Positions 58,394 through 64,000 of a DNA stretch of 64,000 nt are shown here, piece by piece. The notes under the pieces are model-generated. The model searched no databases. It was not told the DNA's origin and worked only from the letters and a program-made list of their open reading frames with translations. Location of the stretch: NCBI GenBank assembly GCA_050123275.1, contig JASFHK010000001.1:1-64000 (forward strand), written 5' to 3'. The position numbers and the translations under genes are program-made. Source of the stretch: E44-bin88 sp050123275 (GTDB lineage: Bacteria; Chloroflexota; Dehalococcoidia; Dehalococcoidales; BS750m-G39). Positions within the stretch are counted from its first letter, which is position 1; every line of letters begins with the position of its first letter.

Positions 58394-60397
58394 TTAAACT
58401 CCCCCCAGCTCCAGCTTTTGGCGATATTGACCGCGGCGGGAGTTATAGACCAGGGTCAGGCCCGTCACCCGGCGCTTGGCGGCGCTAAGGCCGGCGCGGC
58501 TGTCGCTGATATCAATGACGTCGTAGATTTGCTGGCCGCAGTTGACCGGCACCAGAATGGCACCGCCGGCCGCCGCCATCTCCGCCTCTCTTAAAATGGC
58601 CTCCCCGCGGGCTTCAGCGCCGGCGGCGCTGGCGATGTTGCTGTCCTCGACGCGTTCGGCGCGGTCGTAGAGGCGCTCTATCTCCCCCCAGGTGAAGCTG
58701 TCGACGACGATGTTCTTTTCCTCAGCGGGGTCGTAGCCCTCCACCTGCAAGCGGTTGGGAGAGCACGCTTGCTTAATATAGCTGCCTTCGAAGACGGCGT
58801 GCGCTGTGCCGTAGCTGTACTCCGCTTCATCGTCGGCTAAAGGATTCACTACGTAAGCGGTGTCCCCCTCGATAAACAAACCGTCGGATACAAACGAGAG
58901 CAACCGTCTGACGATAGCGCCGCCGCTGGCGCCGGGGTTGATGGTGAAATCGGGGTAATCATTAGTCAGCGCCGAAGACGCCGACTTCACCGCCAGCTTT
59001 AGCCCCGCCCGGCCCAGCACGAAAGCCAGCAGGTCTTTAACGCTCATCTCGTCGCTGTCTTTGTTCCAGCGGAACTGGTGCCGCGCCCGCCAGCCCTCGA
59101 TAAGTCCCCAGCCGTCGAGGGTGGTCAGCACCAGCCCGGCCTTGCCGCCGGCGCTGATGTGCTCGTATGATTCCAGGATAAAGGTCGCCCCCGGGCTGGC
59201 CTCGTTGCCCTGGCTGGTGACATAGCCGGGACTGAAGTCGAGGCGGCAGCCGATATCCAGGAGCGCTATGTCGCCCTCGCCGGGCGCGCTGTACTTGGCG
59301 TCGTCGTTGGCCAGCTCCACGCTGAGCCTGCCACCAGTCGGCGCCAGCTCCTCTTTCACGGTGAGAACGTCGGCGCTCAAATCGAGGTTTTCCGCCGCCA
59401 GCTTCGCCCTCCAGACCCCGTAAGGCGCGCTGAGCCAGGCGTAGTCGCCGTGGTGGGCGACGGCCAGACCGTAGGTGCTTTCCAGATTAAAGGGCACCGG
59501 CTCGCGCCACAGGTTGTCGGTGAAGGAGCTTTCCGGTACCGAGTGCGACCAGAAAAGGCGGGAATAGGACTGGTTGCCGTTGAACTTCTCGATGAAGAAG
59601 CCGCGGAAAATATCGGGTTTTGCCATGAAGGCGGTGCGGTACTCGTAGTCGCCGTCGGCGGGGGCGGAGGCGAATATTTTTAGGTCCGACCATTGCTCCA
59701 CCGCCACCTCCCCGCCGTCGCCGTAGACCAGCGACCAGAGCTTGTAGTCACCGCCGGAGTCTTGGCCGGTGAGAAAGAGGCTCCAGTCGCTGTCATAGAC
59801 GGCGGCCACGCCGGAGAGGTCGCCCGTGCTTTTGTCCCAGGCGACCTTGTTGCCCCATTCGCCGTTGACGCGCTGCATCACGTAGAGGCTGTTCTGGTCG
59901 GCGAAGAAAAGCCCGATGTCGCCGTTGGGCTTGTAGGCGGCGGCCAGCCCGTAAACGGCCGTGGTCGGGCTGTAGGTCAGTAGCTGGGGGTTGCCCCAAC
60001 TGGCGCCGCAGTTCTGGCTCTGGAGTTGGTAAAGCTGGCGGGAGGTGTTTATCCAGAAGATGGAGACCTCGGCGCCCAGCGCACAACAGGCGACGGCGAC
60101 CAGACTGTACTGGCCGCAATAGGTCCACTGGCTGAAGTCGGATTGGGGGCCGGGGGCGGCCACCCGCTGGCGGTAGAGCTTGCGGGCGTCGGCAGGCGGC
60201 GTCACTCTCACCCTCACCAGCGAGCCGTCGCCGGGCATAGCGGCGGCGTGGTAATAGTCGTCCTCGTTGCCCTGATAAAGCCTTTCCCAGTGCAAATTGA
60301 CCGCGCCGCTATGTTGGTTAGAGGCCTTCACCTCGACGTAAGGCATACGCGTCGCCTCCTGCTGGGCGGCGAGCAATGTCTGGCTAAGCTGTCTCAT
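58394..60397 (-). CDS. Phage tail protein: propeller-like plus hub-like domains
   Basis: 667-aa protein. Residues about 60-330 contain repeated blade-like strands ending in aromatic/Gly turns (for example YGLAAAYKPNGDIGLFFAD, VAAVYDSDWSLFLTG), reminiscent of a beta-propeller lectin. Residues about 350-667 resemble a tail hub with a small helical NA-fold region (SVKDLLAFVLGRAGLKLAV) and a closing NSRRGQYRQKLELGGV strand. The fusion is consistent with a receptor-binding or baseplate part of a siphophage tail; homology is inferred from pattern only. Start ATG 60397. Confidence 0.6.
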   Translation of the reverse strand: MRQLSQTLLAAQQEATRMPYVEVKASNQHSGAVNLHWERLYQGNEDDYYHAAAMPGDGSLVRVRVTPPADARKLYRQRVAAPGPQSDFSQWTYCGQYSLVAVACCALGAEVSIFWINTSRQLYQLQSQNCGASWGNPQLLTYSPTTAVYGLAAAYKPNGDIGLFFADQNSLYVMQRVNGEWGNKVAWDKSTGDLSGVAAVYDSDWSLFLTGQDSGGDYKLWSLVYGDGGEVAVEQWSDLKIFASAPADGDYEYRTAFMAKPDIFRGFFIEKFNGNQSYSRLFWSHSVPESSFTDNLWREPVPFNLESTYGLAVAHHGDYAWLSAPYGVWRAKLAAENLDLSADVLTVKEELAPTGGRLSVELANDDAKYSAPGEGDIALLDIGCRLDFSPGYVTSQGNEASPGATFILESYEHISAGGKAGLVLTTLDGWGLIEGWRARHQFRWNKDSDEMSVKDLLAFVLGRAGLKLAVKSASSALTNDYPDFTINPGASGGAIVRRLLSFVSDGLFIEGDTAYVVNPLADDEAEYSYGTAHAVFEGSYIKQACSPNRLQVEGYDPAEEKNIVVDSFTWGEIERLYDRAERVEDSNIASAAGAEARGEAILREAEMAAAGGAILVPVNCGQQIYDVIDISDSRAGLSAAKRRVTGLTLVYNSRRGQYRQKLELGGV

Positions 60398-60410
60398 CGT
60401 CTCCTCCGAA

Positions 60411-60557
60411 TCACCAGAAGAGGTGGCCGAGCAGTATGCCCAGCCCTCCGAAGCCGAGCAGCCACCAGAGGGGGTGGTTACGGCAGCTGTCCCGGATGAT
60501 GTAGGTCCAGGGGCGCCCGCCGATATGACTCCAGAGCCACCGGTAGATTCTGCCCAT
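60411..60557 (-). CDS. Small membrane protein of the prophage (48 aa)
   Basis: 48-aa peptide, N-terminal half basic and aromatic, C-terminal half one hydrophobic helix (LWWLLGFGGLGILLGHLFW). The ATG overlaps the stop of the upstream holin-like gene (TGATG), supporting translation. Together they look like a holin/antiholin or membrane-lesion pair. Confidence 0.55.
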   Translation of the reverse strand: MGRIYRWLWSHIGGRPWTYIIRDSCRNHPLWWLLGFGGLGILLGHLFW

Positions 60558-60742
60558 CACTTCTCTTTAAGCCTCTTTACGGCCCTTTCCCCGAAATACT
60601 CCACGGTTACCGCCGTTACCAGCCCCACCAGCAGCGTGGGCGCTTCCGTCCCGGAGAGGATGCAGACGCCGTAGACGGAAAACCCCCAGACGATGATGAA
60701 GGGCCTGATGACGGCCTTGATTAACTCTATCCAGTCTTTCAT
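60557..60742 (-). CDS. Holin-like membrane protein
   Basis: 61-aa protein with one or two hydrophobic helices (about 9-29 and 34-49) and a basic C-terminus (RAVKRLKEK), the profile of small phage holins that permeabilise the membrane at lysis. No endolysin is seen in the window; this would be expected nearby. ATG 60742 lies 4 bp after the upstream gene. Confidence 0.55.
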   Translation of the reverse strand: MKDWIELIKAVIRPFIIVWGFSVYGVCILSGTEAPTLLVGLVTAVTVEYFGERAVKRLKEK

Positions 60743-60746
60743 TTTC

Positions 60747-61052
60747 TCACCCCAGTGCCGCCAGCCCGTCGGGCAGCGCTTTGTTTGCCTTGCGGTAGTG
60801 TCCGGCCAGGTGATGGGCGGCCTTTAAGATTGCTTCGGGGCTGGCGGCCAGCCGTCCCCGCCCCCTTCTGGGGGAAATAGCGGCCACCGCCGCCGCCATC
60901 CGCGCCCAGTCCACCGTTCTCTCGATATCCAGCGTCTTTTTGAGCGCCCGATAAATAGTCCGTTTGTGGTGGGGTAGTTGCCAGCTCCGGGGGTCTTCGG
61001 GGTCGCCGACGATGGCGAAAGCCTCCTTGGGCAGGCCCTCTTTTGCCTTCAT
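60747..61052 (-). CDS. Phage protein with GDPEDPRSWQLPHH motif
   Basis: 101-aa soluble protein. The segment AIVGDPEDPRSWQLPHH near residues 13-29 recurs in proteins of phage head or prohead-protease regions; the rest is helical and basic (RRGRGR). Role not known. It lies 10 bp downstream of the 197-aa phage protein. Confidence 0.55.
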   Translation of the reverse strand: MKAKEGLPKEAFAIVGDPEDPRSWQLPHHKRTIYRALKKTLDIERTVDWARMAAAVAAISPRRGRGRLAASPEAILKAAHHLAGHYRKANKALPDGLAALG

Positions 61053-61062
61053 GGTACCTCCT

Positions 61063-61656
61063 TCAAGCCCGGTAGAGCTGGCGGATGCGCACCCGGTTGC
61101 GACGCCCCAGCCGTTTCAGCTCCCGGCGGAACTGCTTCAGCTTGCGCTGGCCCCAGTCCAGGAACTCTTTATACGTATCGGCGCCGCCGACGTTCACCCG
61201 GTTCACGGCGTAGCCGGCCCACTCCACGGCGGCGTAGCCCTCGGCGCCCGTGGCCACCAGCTCTTCGTGCCGGCTGTCGATGGTCGAGCCCTCGGCGTCG
61301 AGGGTGTGCAACACGCCGTAGTAGACGTTGCAGTTACTGCCGTCGGGGATTGCCTCGCCGAGCAGGGTGAGGGCGTGCCCCCAGAGGGCGAACTTCTGGT
61401 AGCCGGGCGGGAACTGCTCCAGCGGGTATTCCACTGCTTCCACCATCACCCGCTCGCTGAGGGGGGAGATGTCGATTACGCGCGAGCCTTCGGTGGTGGG
61501 TAGGGTGGCCTTGGCGGGCATCGGCAGCGCCTCGGAAAAGTCCTTCAGGGCGTGGGCGATGTGCCTTTCCAGCTCGTCGTCGCTCCAGCGGTAGTTCTCC
61601 GCGTCCTCGTCCTTGAGGTCGCGCCTGACCATGGTTTTCATCGTGTTCAGGTCCAT
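61063..61656 (-). CDS. Phage head-tail connector-like protein
   Basis: 197-aa protein beginning MKTMVRRDLKDEDAENYRWS and WSDDELERHIAHAL, a pattern seen in gp6-like head-tail adaptors, with a helical middle and a very basic C-terminus (RRNRVRIRQLYRA). It overlaps the LamG gene by 10 bp. Assignment is by pattern and by place downstream of the capsid gene. Confidence 0.55.
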   Translation of the reverse strand: MDLNTMKTMVRRDLKDEDAENYRWSDDELERHIAHALKDFSEALPMPAKATLPTTEGSRVIDISPLSERVMVEAVEYPLEQFPPGYQKFALWGHALTLLGEAIPDGSNCNVYYGVLHTLDAEGSTIDSRHEELVATGAEGYAAVEWAGYAVNRVNVGGADTYKEFLDWGQRKLKQFRRELKRLGRRNRVRIRQLYRA

Positions 61657-62753
61657 AGCTTCATACCTCCCCCCTTGACGGGCCTTTCTATCTTGGCGAC
61701 GAGGCGGTCGGTGCCCTCGCCTTCCTCGCTGGCGCTGTCGTTGAGCTGCCCCTCTTCGCCGACCTGGGCTGCCTCTAACGCGCCGCCGCTTTCAGCGCCG
61801 CCCAGCAGCCGGGCAATAACGGCTTCGATACCGGCGGCGCTTTCGCCGCTCTCCAGGGCGGCGCTGGCTACGGGTATAGCCTCGATTCCTTCTCCGCTGT
61901 CGTTGGCGCTCTTGGCCTGCGGCGTCGCCAGCGATTCCAGGGCGTCAACGCCGCCGCCGCTGTCGGTTGACTCTTTGTCCTGCTGTGTGACCAGCGATGT
62001 AACGGTTTCGGCCCCGGCGCCGCTTTCCGCCGACTCCTTTTCGGTGACGCCCGCCCCGTATTCCCCCGCCCGGATGGCGTCGATGTCGGCGTCGCCGAGC
62101 GCTTTGTCGAAGATGACGACCTCGTCTATCTTGCCGTCGAAATGGTACCGGGTATCGGAGTAATAGCGCCCGATTTCCAGCGCGGCGGTGTCGGGGGACA
62201 TGTCGCCGGCGGCGGTTCCCTCCTTGTTGCCGTCCAGAAGCGCCCCGGCGTCGTCGTCCCATATCCTTATTTTCATACCGTTGTCGGCAGCGTCGTAGAC
62301 GGCGGCGATGTGGTACCACTTCCCGGTAGACAGGTTGGTATCGAAGTTTATATAGGAATAGGAAGCCCCGCCGTTATAGCCGACTATGAAACGCACCGTC
62401 CCCGACGTGCTGATGCGGATACAGAAAGACCAGGCGCCGGCCGCCCCTTTGCAAACGAGGGCGCTGTAGGCGGAAAAAGACTCCGGTTTGACCCAGCCGC
62501 AGATGGAAAACGACTGCTCGCCGGTCCCGTTCTTGCCCGGGAAACCGGCGTCGAGGTCGGCATCGGCGATGGCGCCGTACTGGTCGCTGGCTTCCTCCAG
62601 GACGAGACAGTGCGTGCCCTCTTTCTTGTCGCCGCTATTGTAAGCGGGCGAGTTGACCGGCGTCAGGTCGTTATTGCCCTTACCGTCTTCGGCGTTGCCG
62701 TCGAACTTGAAAAGGGCGACGCAATTGGCATCGCCGCTGAAATCGTTGGCCAT
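61647..62753 (-). CDS. LamG/concanavalin-like domain phage protein with C-terminal repeats
   Basis: 368-aa protein. Residues about 15-225 form a LamG-type lectin domain (FKFDGNAEDGKGNNDL, FSICGWVKPES, WYHIAAVYD, GKIDEVVIFDKAL). Residues about 235-335 hold four imperfect repeats around DSGxGxEALxSL (for example ESGAGAETVTSL, DSGGGVDALESL, DSGEGIEAIPV, ESAAGIEAVIARL), with a helical, acidic character. LamG domains bind glycans, so a surface-decoration or fibre role is likely. Start ATG 62753. Confidence 0.75.
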   Translation of the reverse strand: MANDFSGDANCVALFKFDGNAEDGKGNNDLTPVNSPAYNSGDKKEGTHCLVLEEASDQYGAIADADLDAGFPGKNGTGEQSFSICGWVKPESFSAYSALVCKGAAGAWSFCIRISTSGTVRFIVGYNGGASYSYINFDTNLSTGKWYHIAAVYDAADNGMKIRIWDDDAGALLDGNKEGTAAGDMSPDTAALEIGRYYSDTRYHFDGKIDEVVIFDKALGDADIDAIRAGEYGAGVTEKESAESGAGAETVTSLVTQQDKESTDSGGGVDALESLATPQAKSANDSGEGIEAIPVASAALESGESAAGIEAVIARLLGGAESGGALEAAQVGEEGQLNDSASEEGEGTDRLVAKIERPVKGGGMKLWT

Positions 62754-62766
62754 TGGTTGCTCCCGT

Positions 62767-63282
62767 CTAGCTTAATGTTATCGAAACCTCCAGCGTCCAG
62801 GTGCCGCTGGACTTGGTGCCCAGGCTCTCTACCTTGCGGTTGAGGCAGATGGCGCTGGTGGCCTGCTTGACCACCCACTCGTTCCAGGCGTAGTTGGCCT
62901 CCGAATCGCCGAAGCTGGCCTTGAAGGTCGCCTTCTGGCTGGTGGAGGTGGGGTAGCCGCTTTCCATGCCGTTGTAGGTCTTGTTGCCGGCGGCCTGGAG
63001 ATCGGTCTGGGACGGGTCGGCGGCCGTGTCGCTGTCGCCGACGCCGATGGTGGCGGCGGCGTTATCGAAGATGTGCCCCGAGCCGGAGACCTGTCCCGTG
63101 ATTAAATCCCACATCTCGTTGATGCCGGTGTTCAACAGGCAGTTGCCCTCGCCCTCGATGACCTGGTAGGGCTTAAAGCTCTCATAAAACTCGGCCTCCC
63201 GCCCCCGGTAGGCGGCGATGTCCTGGCGGTACTTGCTCAACCGGTAGCGGCAAAGCCAGCCGCCCCTCTCTTGCTTTTCCAT
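62767..63282 (-). CDS. Phage structural protein (171 aa)
   Basis: 171-aa beta-rich protein, with NTGINEMWDLITG near residues 56-68 and a closing SGTWTLEVSITLS strand. It is typical of a virion decoration or tail component. Start at ATG 63282 was chosen for the GGGGAGGG Shine-Dalgarno; a longer frame would enter the capsid gene. No exact family assigned. Confidence 0.6.
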   Translation of the reverse strand: MEKQERGGWLCRYRLSKYRQDIAAYRGREAEFYESFKPYQVIEGEGNCLLNTGINEMWDLITGQVSGSGHIFDNAAATIGVGDSDTAADPSQTDLQAAGNKTYNGMESGYPTSTSQKATFKASFGDSEANYAWNEWVVKQATSAICLNRKVESLGTKSSGTWTLEVSITLS

Positions 63283-63294
63283 TTTTCCCTCCCC

Positions 63295-63315
63295 GGGGGA
63301 GCTGTCGGCTCCCCC
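63295..63315 (-). terminator. Hairpin after the capsid gene
   Basis: GGGGGAGC (63295-63302), 5-nt loop, GCTCCCCC (63308-63315), just downstream of the capsid stop on the minus strand. No T-run, so it may act as partial attenuator between capsid and later genes. Confidence 0.45.
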
Positions 63316-63326
63316 GTCTGGTATCT

Positions 63327-64000
63327 TTAGTCCTTGACGCCGATTAGGGCGGCGGCCTTGATGGAGCTGAACAACGCCAGCGAGCAGTACCACTTGATGC
63401 GGGTGCGCGAGGCGTCCTTGATTTCCAGGGAGCCGATGGGCTCCACGGTGAGGTGGCCGGGGCTGGTCAGCCCGCAGAGCGCCCCCTCCCCCATCTGGAA
63501 GGCGTAGATGGTGGAGCACTCGCCGCCGGTGGTGTCCGTTTCCACCCCGCCGCTCAGGACGTGGGTGTCCAGTATCCAGTCGTTAACGCCGATGGGGATG
63601 CCGTCCCAGAGCTGGACGAAGTTGCCCCACTGGTCGCGGTCGCTTTCCACCATGCCCCCCGCCGCCCTTACCAGGGCGTTGAGCTTGCGCCGCGAGCGCC
63701 GGCTCATCAAAAGCAGGTCGGGCTTGCCCCCCTTGACGGCGTCGATGAGCTCGTCCAGCTTGCCCAGCGTCAGCGTGTCGCCGGCGGCGCCCATGGCGAT
63801 TACCTGGTCGCCGGCGGCGGTGGTGTCGATGAGCTGGCGCAGCCCGTCGAACTCCTTGGAGCCGCTGGCCTCGCCGTAGATGAAGATTTCCTCGAACTTG
63901 TCCTTGAGCGCCTTGGCCTTGAGCTCGACCACGGCCGTTTCTAGGTCCTGGATGTTGCTGCGGGTCGCCTTGAGGAAGTTGTCCACGTCGGCGTCGCCGC
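63327..64000 (-). CDS. Phage major capsid protein, partial
   Basis: The frame runs from its stop at 63327 past the right edge (224 residues visible). It contains NFLKATRSNIQDLETAVVEL, FEEIFIYGEASG, and LLMSRRSRRKLNALVRAAGG, as in major capsid proteins of the siphophage type (HK97 or related fold). An ATG at 63986 is probably internal, since the frame stays open with coding-like sequence upstream of it. The start is outside the window. Confidence 0.8.
   Translation of the reverse strand, partial: GDADVDNFLKATRSNIQDLETAVVELKAKALKDKFEEIFIYGEASGSKEFDGLRQLIDTTAAGDQVIAMGAAGDTLTLGKLDELIDAVKGGKPDLLLMSRRSRRKLNALVRAAGGMVESDRDQWGNFVQLWDGIPIGVNDWILDTHVLSGGVETDTTGGECSTIYAFQMGEGALCGLTSPGHLTVEPIGSLEIKDASRTRIKWYCSLALFSSIKAAALIGVKD

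Overview
The window reads as a GC-rich bacterial chromosome segment, most likely from the Chloroflexota, class Dehalococcoidia. The strongest clue is a stripped-down division cluster (mraZ, rsmH, a 76-aa unknown, ftsA, ftsZ) that runs directly into nrdR and a B12-dependent ribonucleotide reductase, with no peptidoglycan genes (no ftsI, mur genes, mraY or ftsW). Corrinoid-linked genes, a minimal SufBC pair and a bacterial HerA-NurA pair fit the same picture. No rRNA, tRNA or CRISPR array was seen. The taxonomic call is an inference from gene content.

Layout. 1-2.4 kb: a flavin oxidase with an iron-sulfur partner running off the left edge, a Cys-rich miniprotein and an IscU-like scaffold. 2.5-4.2 kb: an extended SDR coupled to a steroid-5-alpha-reductase-type membrane protein. 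4.3-7.2 kb: an OmpR/PhoR-type two-component system followed by an ArsC-like gene behind a Pho-box-like repeat. 7.3-9.5 kb: a zinc-finger protein, LemA and an M48 protease. 9.5-22.4 kb: a long leftward metabolic block with two paralogous PEP-synthase-type catalytic subunits, one separate ATP-grasp subunit, three SDRs, a cupin, a methyltetrahydrofolate-type methyltransferase, a corrinoid-activator (RACE) protein and an acyl/aryl-CoA ligase. This split dikinase cluster resembles phenylphosphate synthase and is the best candidate for an undescribed pathway.

22.7-32.6 kb: an HAD phosphatase; a leftward run SufC-SufB-NurA-[AT-rich foreign gene]-Lys-rich peptide-LOG-HAS barrel-HerA; then a histone-deacetylase-like hydrolase and a CDF transporter. 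32.6-42.3 kb: SecF/SecD, a tRNA nucleotidyltransferase-type protein, a divergent XRE regulator pair with shared operators, and the mogA-trmD-rplS-priA-def run. 42.4-50 kb: the division/RNR cluster with MraZ and NrdR boxes. 50.0-56.3 kb: a small AT-rich two-gene island, a HEAT-like protein, adenine deaminase, radical SAM protein, MntP, an RHH regulator, YqeY and S21. 56.6-58.0 kb: a flavoprotein. From 58.1 kb to the right edge lies part of a prophage on the minus strand (tail hub, holin-like, LamG and capsid genes).

Regulation is unusually legible. Several promoters have near-consensus -35/-10 boxes with 17-bp spacers. NrdR and XRE operators sit inside promoter spacers. Five genes have a -10 box so close to the start codon that leaderless or near-leaderless mRNAs are likely.
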